Shown one piece after another: positions 24,757-32,981 of a stretch of DNA of 64,000 nt. The translations under genes were made by a program, and so were the position numbers. Numbering within the stretch: position 1 is the stretch's first letter; each line of letters opens with the position of its first letter. This stretch comes from JAGPCK01 sp041675505. Lineage in GTDB: Bacteria > Bacteroidota > Bacteroidia > UKL13-3. The stretch covers positions 132,806 through 196,805 of the forward strand of contig JBAYTR010000010.1 in NCBI GenBank assembly GCA_041675505.1, written 5' to 3'. Under the pieces are notes generated by a model, which worked only from the letters and a program-made list of their open reading frames with translations, did no database searches and was not told the DNA's origin.

Positions 24757-25365
24757 ATGAAAAATCTATTTGAAAGCATGGATGAGGCTATACTCAAAGC
24801 CCCTCATGCAGACTTCATTAATTTGAAAAACCTTGCTTTAGCTGAATATAAAATCAACTATCACATCAACGATTGTTTTTCAATTACTAAGTTGGAAGAT
24901 GTTTCAAGTAAGCACCAGTTACTTTTTCAAAAGTTTGAGAGTAGAGTTCAGCAGTCCAATCTGTTATTTATGGTGGATAGTATATTTCCTATTATACTAT
25001 CAGATTTAGCATTAGATGTGCTATTAGGAAAGGTAATGTCATTCAGTGAATACATTTACGCAAAAAGAAGTCCAGTAGAAATTGGCATTTTAGCAAATGA
25101 AGAGTATTTGAAGTATAAGTTCTTTCAGTTTGTTCATTCACTGCTTTATTCAGATGTTTCAAGCAAGAAGGTTTGTGATGGGACGCTTAAAACAAACAAA
25201 GTTTTTTGTATCAAAAATGAATCTGGCGAAATTGATTTTTATACTTTCTATGAGCAACAAGCTTTGCAGCTACTATTGCTTGATAAGTTAAAGTTGGAGA
25301 TTGATTTAACTTCATCAACCATTTCAAAATCCAACGTGAAAATTAACTTATTAATTCGCCTATAG
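24757..25365 (+). CDS. Hypothetical protein of the HNH cassette
   Basis: 202 residues, no family recognised. The sequence is mixed alpha/beta without signal peptide or membrane segment; features include DSIFPIILSDLALDVLLG and a region ICIKNESGEIDFYTFYEQQ. It is 22 bp after the PD-(D/E)XK-like gene and 27 bp before the next gene, with the same A/T-rich composition. That suggests one operon and a shared function, probably defence, but this is inference from context. Confidence 0.6.
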   Translation: MKNLFESMDEAILKAPHADFINLKNLALAEYKINYHINDCFSITKLEDVSSKHQLLFQKFESRVQQSNLLFMVDSIFPIILSDLALDVLLGKVMSFSEYIYAKRSPVEIGILANEEYLKYKFFQFVHSLLYSDVSSKKVCDGTLKTNKVFCIKNESGEIDFYTFYEQQALQLLLLDKLKLEIDLTSSTISKSNVKINLLIRL

Positions 25366-25392
25366 AATAGTTCTTCACTGATTATCTCTGCT

Positions 25393-25809
25393 ATGGAAAA
25401 CATACTAAAGACCGTATTACTTGAGTATGAAAAAAGCCAGTTCATTCTTGATTTGGTTGAGCATGACTCAGGCACCACGTTTGTTAGCATTACTCAAAAT
25501 ATTCAAGGAATAGAAACCTCTCAAAAGTTAAAAATTAATCCGTCAGTCTTAACAGACATTCTATTTGTACTTCAACAGTATAATGAGGAAATTCACAAAT
25601 CATTCCCTTCAGACCGCCACGCATATTTTAGTGAAGAAAAACAAAATAAAGTTGTTGCGAGGTTTTTAAAAGGAGTATCAATAGAAGATTTACTTCTACA
25701 ATTCGATTGTAGTAAACAAATAATAGAACAAATCTTGTACAACAAGGGAATAGAAATACCACAACAGGATAAAGTGAAAAAGTATTACCACAGGCGCAAA
25801 AAGAAGTAA
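25393..25809 (+). CDS. Hypothetical protein with C-terminal helix-turn-helix-like region
   Basis: 138 residues. The C-terminal third, VVARFLKGVSIEDLLLQFDCSKQIIEQILYNKG, has the spacing of a helix-turn-helix, followed by a basic tail KVKKYYHRRKKK that could bind nucleic acid. The N-terminus contains FVSITQNIQGIETSQKLKINP. Function unknown; it may be a regulator or nucleic-acid-binding partner of the upstream HNH cassette. Last gene of the run; repeats begin about 60 bp downstream. Confidence 0.55.
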   Translation: MENILKTVLLEYEKSQFILDLVEHDSGTTFVSITQNIQGIETSQKLKINPSVLTDILFVLQQYNEEIHKSFPSDRHAYFSEEKQNKVVARFLKGVSIEDLLLQFDCSKQIIEQILYNKGIEIPQQDKVKKYYHRRKKK

Positions 25810-25868
25810 CTTTATTCGCCCTTGCTCGTGTCTTCTCCTGTTCAAAAATTAAGTATTAGCGTATCAAA

Positions 25869-26232
25869 CCTATGTTCCTATGTGTTTAACTCTTCGTGTT
25901 TTTACCACATAGGCACATAGAATTCACATAGGTATATAGAATTGAATGCTCGCTTGTATGTTCTGTTAAAGATTCTATCCCTCAGCCTTTGCTTCACTCC
26001 TCGCGATAGCGGTTTGTCGGGTAAGTGAAGTTTTACCTAGCTCAGTATGGGCAACAGTAGCAAAGACTATGTGCCCTATGTTTCTATGTGTTTAACTCCT
26101 CGTATTTTTACCACATAGGCACATAGAATTCACATAGGCATACTTGAAGAAATACAAGTTTGTGTTCTATTGAGGAAATCGCCACGTCATCCCATTCCGC
26201 AGCCTTTGCTTCATTCCTCGCGATGACGGTTG
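25869..26232. repeat. Intergenic repeats: two CACATAGG units and a CGCGAGGAA-type remnant
   Basis: Two copies (25869-25933 and 26075-26140) of a unit that opens CCTATGTTYCTATGTG and closes CACATAGGCACATAGA, which pair as an imperfect 16-bp hairpin, followed by ATTCACATAGG. After each copy comes a piece of the other dispersed family (CTTTGCTTCAYTCCTCGCGAT; 25981-26017 and 26180-26232), the complement of the element at 17930-18209. No gene lies in 25810-26261. Confidence 0.75.
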
Positions 26233-26261
26233 GTTAGAAAATAAGAAGTTTAAGATATGTT

Positions 26262-27776
26262 CTATGGCAACAACCTACCCATCATCCTCGGGAACGGAAT
26301 GCTCTCGCGTACGTGAGGTAATTTGCAAATCCAGGTAACCAAACGTTCCAGTCCTAAACCAAAACCTGAGTGGGGTACTGAGCCGTATTTGCGCAAATCG
26401 AGGTACCATTCAAAAGCTTCCATAGGTAACTCGTGTTCGGTAATTTTTATGCGAAGCAAATCTTCGTTGGTTTCCCGCTCGCCACCACCTACTATTTCAC
26501 CGTATCCTTCAGGAGCCAATACATCTACACCCCGTGCAAAACGATCATCATCCGGGTCGCGTTTCAGGTAAAAGGCTTTAACGGCATGTGGCCAGTTGTA
26601 CACCATAATGGGTACGTTGAACAAACGTGTAATCACGGTTTCATCACTGCCGCCAAAATCGTTACCGTATTCAAAGTTGCGGGCGCTGTTGAGCCACTGC
26701 GGTATGTTGCGGGCCTGTTCTTCCAAATCAGCCAGCTCCTGTTTTAGTTTATCAATTTTGGCCTGGTTAAAACCAATTTCCCCTTTTTTCATGCCGGGTA
26801 CTTTTATTTTTTCTTCGCGTTCGGCAATCTCCATTTTGGTGGCATCTATTTGCGACAGCACTTGAGCCAATTCATCTTCCAAAGAGGTAATGGCGTTTTT
26901 ACCGTTCACATCCTGTTCGCCTTTAATGATGCGCACAGCCTCATCATACGTTAAACGCGGGAACGGTTGTGTGATGCTTTCCAGCACAGCCGTATCACGA
27001 CCGATAATTTCCAGTTCCTTTTTGCAATCGCGCAACACATCGCTCACCACCCTGCGCAGGAAATTTTCAATCAGGTCCATGTTCTCGAAGATGTCGAAGA
27101 AAGCCATCTCCGGTTCAATCATCCAAAACTCTGTGAGGTGTCTGCGGGTTTTTGATTTCTCTGCACGAAACGTTGGTCCGAAAGTATAGATGCGTCCCAT
27201 GGCCATGGCCATAGCCTCACCGTACAGTTGTCCGCTTTGTGAGAGGTAAGCCGTTTCTTCAAAATAATTGGTTTCAAACAGGTTGGTGGTGCCTTCGCAG
27301 GCGTTACCCGTAAAAATGGGAGCGTCCATTTCCACAAACTCATTCTCCTGAAAAAACTGGTGAATGGAATATATAATGCGGTTACGCACTTTCATAATGG
27401 CCCATTGGCGGGTAGAGCGCAGCCACAGGTGGCGGTTATCGGTTAAAAAATCAACCCCGTGTTCTTTTTTAGCAATGGGGTAATCTTCAGCAATCTGGTA
27501 TATTTTTACGTCAGTAGCCTGTACCTCGTAACCACCTAACTGGCGCTCATCCTTTACCACGGTGCCCGTAAGGCTGAAAGAGCTTTCCAACTTAAGTTTT
27601 CCGGCATTTTCAAAAACCTCGGGAGTAACCTTAGCTGCATCTACCACACACTGGCAAAAACCGGTGCCGTCACGCAAAATCACAAACTCTAATCCCTTGC
27701 TGCTGCGTCTGTTGGATGCCCAACCCTTCAGGGTTATTTGCTGCCCTTCATATTTAGCTAAATCTTTAATATACAT
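26262..27776 (-). CDS. asnS: Asparagine--tRNA ligase
   Basis: 504-residue class IIb synthetase. N-terminal OB fold: GWASNRRSSKGLEFVILRDGTG. Motif 2 region: FGPTFRAEKSKTRRHLTEFWMIEPEMAF; motif 3: GFGLGLERLVTWICKL. The active site has TNLFETNYF and YLSQSGQLYGE. A coiled-coil-like insertion (about residues 295-350: TSLEDELAQVLSQIDATKM and following) is typical of Bacteroidota AsnS and accounts for the extra length. Divergent from rpoN. Confidence 0.96.
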   Translation of the reverse strand: MYIKDLAKYEGQQITLKGWASNRRSSKGLEFVILRDGTGFCQCVVDAAKVTPEVFENAGKLKLESSFSLTGTVVKDERQLGGYEVQATDVKIYQIAEDYPIAKKEHGVDFLTDNRHLWLRSTRQWAIMKVRNRIIYSIHQFFQENEFVEMDAPIFTGNACEGTTNLFETNYFEETAYLSQSGQLYGEAMAMAMGRIYTFGPTFRAEKSKTRRHLTEFWMIEPEMAFFDIFENMDLIENFLRRVVSDVLRDCKKELEIIGRDTAVLESITQPFPRLTYDEAVRIIKGEQDVNGKNAITSLEDELAQVLSQIDATKMEIAEREEKIKVPGMKKGEIGFNQAKIDKLKQELADLEEQARNIPQWLNSARNFEYGNDFGGSDETVITRLFNVPIMVYNWPHAVKAFYLKRDPDDDRFARGVDVLAPEGYGEIVGGGERETNEDLLRIKITEHELPMEAFEWYLDLRKYGSVPHSGFGLGLERLVTWICKLPHVRESIPFPRMMGRLLP

Positions 27777-27805
27777 TTTATAACTTTGTTAGCGAATTAA
27801 GGCTG

Positions 27806-27813
27806 CAAAAATA
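27806..27813 (-). promoter_or_regulatory. -7 promoter element of asnS
   Basis: Minus-strand TATTTTTG, a perfect TAnnTTTG match, about 30 bp before the asnS ATG in the asnS-rpoN divergent gap. Confidence 0.5.
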
Positions 27814-27874
27814 AACGTTTCGCACGGATTTAACAGCCGGTATTTGGAACACTATTTGACAACGTACACCTGTC

Positions 27875-29371
27875 ATGTTAAAACAAGGCCTACAGCAAAA
27901 GTTACTTCAGAAGCTCTCTCCGCAGCAAATTCAGTTTATTAAACTGCTGCAACTTAACACCACTGATTTAGAGCAACGTGTTGAGCAGGAGTTGATTGAG
28001 AACCCTGCACTCGAAAATACCAAAGACGATGAATTCAGCTCCGACATTACCGCAGATGTTGCCGTAAACGAGGCAGAACCCGAAATACGTGAAACCGAAG
28101 ACGTGGTGGCAGACGAGCCGGAATCTATAATGGAAGACGATTTATTCGACCTTTCCGACTACACCAACAACGATGACTACGATAACGACAGCTTTCACTT
28201 AGCCGATGAAACCGGTGGTGAAGAAGACCGTAAAGAAATGCCTTTGGCCGGTGGAGCCACTTTTTATGATGCCCTGCTGGAGCAGTTTACCGCCATTTCC
28301 AACTCAGAGCACGAAACAGCTTTGGGCAAACAAATCATTGGTACCATTGACGAAGACGGTTACCTGCGCAGGCCACTGGATGCCATCATCAACGATTTGC
28401 TTTTTTCAGCCAACGTAGAAACTACTATCGAAGAACTGGAGCGGGTGTTGCACAAAATTCAAAACCTTGACCCCGCAGGTATTGCTGCCCGTAATTTACA
28501 GGAGTGTTTGTTGCTGCAACTGAAACGCAAAGACCACCACCACCCGGAAGTGTTGCTGGCACAACAGATTATCGAACACCACTTCGAAGATTTTACCAAA
28601 AAGCACTACGAAAAAATGACTCGTCAGCTCAAGATAAATGACGAGCAACTCAAAGACGCCATTCATATCATTACGCACCTTAACCCCAAGCCGGGAGAGA
28701 GTGACAGCGATACCAAAACACAATACATTACCCCTGATTTTATTCTGGTGGAAAACAACGGTAAGCTGGAAGTAGTGCTTAACTCACGCAATGCCCCCGA
28801 CCTGCGCATAAGCCGCTCGTACATGGATACCATGAAGAGTTATGAGAAAAACCCGGGGAACAACAAACACCTGAAAGATACCGTTCAGTTCATCAAACAA
28901 AAGTTAGACAGTGCCAAGTGGTTCATTGATTCCATCAAGCAAAGGCAGCACACGCTTTTGGTAACCATGAACGCCATATTGCAATACCAATACGCATTTT
29001 TTGAAGACGGAGACGAGACCAAAATGCGCCCCATGATACTGAAAGACATTGCCGATAAAGTGGGGTTGGATGTGTCTACCATTTCTCGTGTGGCCAACAG
29101 TAAATATGTACAAACCGAGTTTGGTGTAATTTCGCTCAAGTTCTTTTTCTCAGAAGGTATTCAAACAGAAGAGGGCGAAGAAGTATCGAGCCGCGAGGTG
29201 AAACGTATTTTGCAGGATGCCATTGGCAATGAAGACAAGCACAAACCATTGCCCGATGAAAAGCTGATGGAAATTCTGAAAGAAAAAGGATACAACATTG
29301 CCCGCAGAACGGTGGCCAAATACCGCGAGCAGCTGAACATTCCCGTAGCCCGATTGCGTAAAGAAATTTAA
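27875..29371 (+). CDS. rpoN: RNA polymerase sigma-54 factor
   Basis: 498 residues. Region I is the Gln/Leu-rich N-terminus LKQGLQQKLLQKLSPQQIQF that contacts activators; region II is acidic (residues ~50-125); region III carries core-binding and HTH segments; and the RpoN box appears near the C-terminus as ARRTVAKYREQLNIP. It directs transcription from -24/-12 promoters with AAA+ activators, none of which are in this window. The next gene starts at the rpoN stop codon (1-bp overlap). Confidence 0.97.
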   Translation: MLKQGLQQKLLQKLSPQQIQFIKLLQLNTTDLEQRVEQELIENPALENTKDDEFSSDITADVAVNEAEPEIRETEDVVADEPESIMEDDLFDLSDYTNNDDYDNDSFHLADETGGEEDRKEMPLAGGATFYDALLEQFTAISNSEHETALGKQIIGTIDEDGYLRRPLDAIINDLLFSANVETTIEELERVLHKIQNLDPAGIAARNLQECLLLQLKRKDHHHPEVLLAQQIIEHHFEDFTKKHYEKMTRQLKINDEQLKDAIHIITHLNPKPGESDSDTKTQYITPDFILVENNGKLEVVLNSRNAPDLRISRSYMDTMKSYEKNPGNNKHLKDTVQFIKQKLDSAKWFIDSIKQRQHTLLVTMNAILQYQYAFFEDGDETKMRPMILKDIADKVGLDVSTISRVANSKYVQTEFGVISLKFFFSEGIQTEEGEEVSSREVKRILQDAIGNEDKHKPLPDEKLMEILKEKGYNIARRTVAKYREQLNIPVARLRKEI

Positions 29372-29970
29372 TGAACCGCAGCACCGCTTACCGCGTATCC
29401 GGAGTTTTTCACCCGCTGTTTTTAAACGCTGCGGGTTTTGCCTTACTTTTTCTTATTGCACCTTCGCTGCACCGCTATACCCCGCAAGCCATTGGGTTGG
29501 TCATCGGTTTGTTTACCTTAAGTACAGTAGTGCTGCCCCTGCTAGCCATCTCCTTATTAAGATTAAACGGGATGGTACAAAGCATGGAGCTGGAAACACA
29601 GCAGGAGCGCAAACTGCCCTTACTCATCACCGCTTTGTTGTATGTAAGTATATATTACTTGTTTCAAAAACTGCAGCTTGATTTTGTGTTGTTGCGTTAT
29701 GCACTGGCGGCTTCATCGGTGTTAATCTTTGTGTCGCTCACCAACAATTTTTATAAAATAAGTCTGCATGCTACAGGTGTAGGAGCTCTGTTGGGTTTTT
29801 TAGTAAAAGTCTCCCACTTTTCCATGTTTGACATTCGTCCGTTGTTTGCGCTCATGTGCGTGGCCGGGGGCTGGGTTATAGCGGCACGACTTTTTGCGGG
29901 GGCACACTCCGTTGCACAAATCATCTGGGGTTTGTCGGGTGGTTTTTTGCTCATGTGGCTGGTGTTTTAA
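29371..29970 (+). CDS. Integral membrane protein, PAP2-like
   Basis: 199-residue protein with about five or six hydrophobic helices. The C-terminal part KISLHATGVGALLG...RLFAGAHSVAQIIWGLSGG resembles the second half of PAP2-type lipid phosphatases (SLHATG and AGAHSxxQxxxG), but the first KxxxxxxRP motif is not evident, so catalytic competence is doubtful. It begins inside the rpoN stop codon and is probably co-transcribed. A role in lipid metabolism is possible given psd downstream. Confidence 0.65.
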   Translation: MNRSTAYRVSGVFHPLFLNAAGFALLFLIAPSLHRYTPQAIGLVIGLFTLSTVVLPLLAISLLRLNGMVQSMELETQQERKLPLLITALLYVSIYYLFQKLQLDFVLLRYALAASSVLIFVSLTNNFYKISLHATGVGALLGFLVKVSHFSMFDIRPLFALMCVAGGWVIAARLFAGAHSVAQIIWGLSGGFLLMWLVF

Positions 29971-30009
29971 GCAGCAAAACAGGCTATTGCCCGCTGTAGG
30001 TTAATTCCG

Positions 30010-30041
30010 TTTGGCACTTTCATCAAATTCGATTTCCTTTG
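30010..30041 (+). promoter_or_regulatory. Promoter of psd
   Basis: -33 box TTTG (30010-30013), a 20-bp spacer and -7 box TTCCTTTG (30034-30041; one mismatch to TAnnTTTG). The ATG follows 4 bp later, so the transcript would be almost leaderless. Confidence 0.5.
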
Positions 30042-30045
30042 TTTT

Positions 30046-30699
30046 ATGATTCATCGCGAAGGTCTAGCTACCATTTTTATTACTGTTGCCGTTTTGTTTG
30101 GTTTAAACTGGGCAGTGCAACACTTTTTGCCTGAGCCTGTTATTATTCAGCAACTGGTTCTGTTTGTGTCCACCATTTTTCTACTGATTATTCTGCAGTT
30201 CTTTCGTAACCCACCGCGCCACACCCAGGTTAATGAGCAACACGTTATCTCACCGGCTGACGGTAAGGTGGTGGTGATAGAAGAAGTAGAAGAGCCCGAG
30301 TATTTTAAGGGCAAACGCCTACAGATATCCGTGTTTATGTCACCGTTTAATGTGCACGTTAACCGCAATCCTGTTTCAGGAATTGTGAGCTATTTCAAAT
30401 ACCACCCGGGCAAATACTTAGTGGCCTGGCACCCCAAATCATCTACCGAAAACGAGCGCACCACTACCGTTATTAAAACCAAAAGCGAGCAGGAGGTATT
30501 GTTCCGTCAGATAGCCGGTGCACTGGCCAAGCGCATTTGCTGGTACGTTAAAGAAGGTCAGCCGGTGCAGCAGGGCGGGGAAATGGGATTTATTAAATTC
30601 GGTTCTAGAGTAGACATTTACCTGCCCTTAGACGCGAAAGTAAACGTACAACTGAATCAGAAAGTAAGCGGAGGCGAAACTGTTTTAGCTGAAATATAG
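30046..30699 (+). CDS. psd: Phosphatidylserine decarboxylase
   Basis: Converts phosphatidylserine to phosphatidylethanolamine. 217 residues, the short type: two N-terminal membrane segments, ISPADGKVVVIEEVE, VFMSPFNVHVNRNPV and, near the C-terminus, MGFIKFGSRVDIYLP, where the GS pair is the expected self-cleavage site that forms the pyruvoyl cofactor. It completes the CdsA-PssA-Psd pathway seen in this window. Confidence 0.94.
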   Translation: MIHREGLATIFITVAVLFGLNWAVQHFLPEPVIIQQLVLFVSTIFLLIILQFFRNPPRHTQVNEQHVISPADGKVVVIEEVEEPEYFKGKRLQISVFMSPFNVHVNRNPVSGIVSYFKYHPGKYLVAWHPKSSTENERTTTVIKTKSEQEVLFRQIAGALAKRICWYVKEGQPVQQGGEMGFIKFGSRVDIYLPLDAKVNVQLNQKVSGGETVLAEI

Positions 30700-30750
30700 C
30701 CTTGTGGTACAATAATTGTCAACTAAAAGAAACACTTAAATAAATACACC

Positions 30751-31050
30751 ATGAAGAAATTACTCGTAATGTTAGCTTTCATAGGCCTTGGAGTTGCTTA
30801 CGCTAACGCACAAACTCCTGTAACAACAACCCCTGCACCTGCTACCACCACTACTCCGGCACCGGCAGCAGATGATAAAAAGGACGACAAAAAATCATGC
30901 TGCAGCAGCAAAGGAAAAAAGGACGACAAATGTGCAACCGATCACAAAGCCAGCAAAAAGGACAAAAAATCATGCTGCTCTTCTGATAAGAAAAAAGCAC
31001 ATTGCGATGCTGATAAAAAAGAAGACGAAAAAAAGACGGAGACCAAGTAA
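30751..31050 (+). CDS. Small exported Lys/Cys-rich protein
   Basis: 99 residues: signal peptide MKKLLVMLAFIGLGVAYANA, a Thr/Pro/Ala linker (TPAPATTTTPAPA), then a highly charged tail with two KKSCCSSK/D motifs and single Cys-His-Asp-rich segments (KCATDHK, AHCDADKK). The Cys pairs could bind metal ions in the periplasm. No known family recognised. It stands immediately upstream of the Crp/Fnr gene, separated by a terminator hairpin. Confidence 0.75.
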   Translation: MKKLLVMLAFIGLGVAYANAQTPVTTTPAPATTTTPAPAADDKKDDKKSCCSSKGKKDDKCATDHKASKKDKKSCCSSDKKKAHCDADKKEDEKKTETK

Positions 31051-31069
31051 TTGTTCCGTTAGTTATACC

Positions 31070-31106
31070 AAAGCCGGATGTTTACAGTCCGGCTTTTTAT
31101 TTTTAT
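31070..31106 (+). terminator. Rho-independent terminator after the Cys-rich protein gene
   Basis: AAAGCCGGA (31070-31078) pairs with TCCGGCTTT (31088-31096) over a 9-nt loop, followed by TTATTTTTAT. The Crp/Fnr start codon is only 5 bp after it. Confidence 0.85.
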
Positions 31107-31110
31107 ACCC

Positions 31111-31749
31111 ATGAGCACCAACATAACCGAAGCCTTAAACCAACACTTTCCCTTTTTTGATGATGACCTGAAACAGGTGATTATCCGCAACGGACAGATG
31201 GCCCGTTTTAAAGCAGGAGACGTGTTGATGCGCAGCGGGCAGTTTATGAAATACACCCTGCTCATTACGCAGGGCCACATCAAATTATATACTGACGGAG
31301 AAGACGGGGAGGAGTTTTTTATGTATTACCTCGAACCCGGTCAGGCTTGTGCATTGAGTTTTGTGTGTGCTGCCCGCAACAAAAAAAGTGACGTGGAAGC
31401 CATAGCCATAGCAGACAGCGAGGCCATCTTACTACCCATAGAGTTGATGGATGAGCTGATGGCCAAATACAAGAGCTGGTACTATTTTGTACTCGAAACC
31501 TACAGGGCCCGTTACCAGGAAATGTTGGACGTTATTCGCAGTGTGGCTTTTCAAAGCATGGATGAGCGGCTGGAGTATTACCTCATCAAACAAAAAAATG
31601 CGCTCAACTCCGCCACCATTGCGCTCACACATGAGCAAATAGCCAATGACCTCAACTCCTCGCGTGTGGTTATCTCCCGCCTGCTCAAACAAATGGAAAT
31701 TAAAGGAAAAGTAAAGTTACTGCGCAACGCTATTGAGTTAAAGCTGTAA
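31111..31749 (+). CDS. Crp/Fnr-family transcriptional regulator
   Basis: 212 residues from MSTNITEALNQHFPFF; an upstream ATG at 31078 falls inside the terminator stem and is rejected. Cyclic-nucleotide-binding-like domain: LMRSGQFMKYTLLITQGHIKLY, YYLEPGQACALSFVCAARNKKS with two Cys five residues apart, and then the HTH ALTHEQIANDLNSSRVVISRLLKQMEIKG. The Cys pair is common in Bacteroidota members; the ligand is unknown. It precedes the sulfur cluster and is the best candidate to bind the TGTAAC-N4-GTTACA sites found there. Confidence 0.9.
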   Translation: MSTNITEALNQHFPFFDDDLKQVIIRNGQMARFKAGDVLMRSGQFMKYTLLITQGHIKLYTDGEDGEEFFMYYLEPGQACALSFVCAARNKKSDVEAIAIADSEAILLPIELMDELMAKYKSWYYFVLETYRARYQEMLDVIRSVAFQSMDERLEYYLIKQKNALNSATIALTHEQIANDLNSSRVVISRLLKQMEIKGKVKLLRNAIELKL

Positions 31750-31832
31750 AATGTAGTGCAATCAGTTCAAAAAAGTAAGTGTAAATTCTTCTTTCTTTAT
31801 CAAGGATAGGTACTTGTCCTGTATCCAACATA

Positions 31833-31896
31833 AACACATAGGCACATAGATTTTTTTGATGTTGAATACCTATGTGGCTATGTTTCTATGTGTTTT
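31833..31896. repeat. CACATAGG-family intergenic repeat
   Basis: AACACATAGGCACATAGA is followed after about 20 bp by CCTATGTGGCTATGTTTC and TATGTGTTTT, the same hairpin-forming family as at 25869-26140. Apart from this, 31750-32009 contains nothing recognisable. Confidence 0.7.
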
Positions 31897-32009
31897 ATCT
31901 TCTTTTACTTCGTAGTCCGATAGCTATAGGACACATAGAGGAGTTGACTACCTAGGAGCATAAAAGAGCGCCCTTGATAGCACAACACGATAAAGCTGTA
32001 ATCTTCTTT

Positions 32010-32054
32010 TGTAACATTTGTAACGTAGCAATCAAATTAATACCTTCACCTTTG
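32010..32054 (+). promoter_or_regulatory. Putative Crp/Fnr operator and promoter of the TauE gene
   Basis: TGTAAC-ATTT-GTAACG at 32010-32025 (one perfect arm, the other 4 of 6), centre 32017.5. A -7-like box CACCTTTG starts at 32047, 29.5 bp further. The same spacing occurs at the other two sites. Confidence 0.65.
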
Positions 32055-32074
32055 TATCCGTAAATAAGATACAA

Positions 32075-32869
32075 ATGGAAATAGCAGGTTATTTAGCATC
32101 AGCACTTATCGGAATCTCACTTGGCCTTATTGGCGGTGGAGGATCCATTCTTACCGTACCGGTATTGGTTTATCTTTTTGGCGTGAATGCCGTAGAGGCC
32201 ACCGCCTACTCTTTATTTATTGTGGGAGCCACCAGTTTGGTGGGTACTTTCCCTAAATACAAACAAGGATTAGTAGACGTTAAAACAGGATTAATTTTTG
32301 GCGCACCATCCATTGCAGCCGTTTACCTTACCCGTAAATTTTTGGTGCCGGCTATACCAACAGAAATTTTTACCGCAGGAGATTTTGTGGTAACCAAAAG
32401 TATTCTGATGATGTTACTTTTTGCCGCGCTGATGGTGTTTGCCTCAGTAAGCATGATTCGTGATAAAAAAGCAGTCAGCGAAGAACCCAAAACAGATAAA
32501 GGATTCAACTACCCGATGATTCTGGCTGAAGGCGCCATAGTGGGTATGCTCACGGGATTGGTTGGTGCAGGCGGTGGGTTTTTAATTATACCCGCACTGG
32601 TATTGTTCACCGGTTTGTCCATGAAAAAAGCAGTAGGCACCTCGCTCATGATTATTGCCGCGAAGTCACTGATTGGTTTTACGGGAGATTTGGGCCATTT
32701 CGAAATGAACTGGAACCTGCTCATCACCGTTTCCATCATTGCCATTGCCGGTATCTTTTTGGGCAATTACCTCTCGTTAAAAATTGACGGAGCAAAACTT
32801 AAAAAAGGATTTGGCTGGTTTGTATTGGTGATGGGAGTTTACATCATTATTAAAGAGTTGTTTCTTTAA
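32075..32869 (+). CDS. TauE/SafE-family sulfite/organosulfonate transporter
   Basis: 264-residue membrane protein with about eight helices in two halves. The family's repeated glycine motifs are visible: GLIGGGGSILTVPVLVYLFG in the first half and GLVGAGGGFLIIPALVLFTG in the second. TauE/SafE members export sulfite or related sulfur oxyanions, which fits the following genes. First gene of the sulfur cluster; the next promoter starts right at its stop codon. Confidence 0.92.
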   Translation: MEIAGYLASALIGISLGLIGGGGSILTVPVLVYLFGVNAVEATAYSLFIVGATSLVGTFPKYKQGLVDVKTGLIFGAPSIAAVYLTRKFLVPAIPTEIFTAGDFVVTKSILMMLLFAALMVFASVSMIRDKKAVSEEPKTDKGFNYPMILAEGAIVGMLTGLVGAGGGFLIIPALVLFTGLSMKKAVGTSLMIIAAKSLIGFTGDLGHFEMNWNLLITVSIIAIAGIFLGNYLSLKIDGAKLKKGFGWFVLVMGVYIIIKELFL

Positions 32870-32936
32870 TGTAACATAGGTTACACGCTTGTGTAACAAA
32901 AGTGACCGACCGCAAAAAGAAAGAGTACGAACTTTG
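32870..32936 (+). promoter_or_regulatory. Double Crp/Fnr-type operator and promoter of the main sulfur operon
   Basis: Perfect-armed palindrome TGTAAC-ATAG-GTTACA at 32870-32885 and a weaker copy TGTAAC-AAAA-GTGACC at 32892-32907, centres 22 bp apart (two helical turns). The -7-like box GAACTTTG begins at 32929, 29.5 bp from the centre of the nearer site, placing that site at about -41.5. Confidence 0.75.
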
Positions 32937-32981
32937 TACCAACAAAAGAAAAAAGTATAACACACAAAAAATAATACAACC

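Noticed and set aside
31078..31110. N-terminal extension of the Crp/Fnr gene
   Set aside because: The upstream ATG is inside the terminator stem; the conserved domain fits the ATG at 31111.
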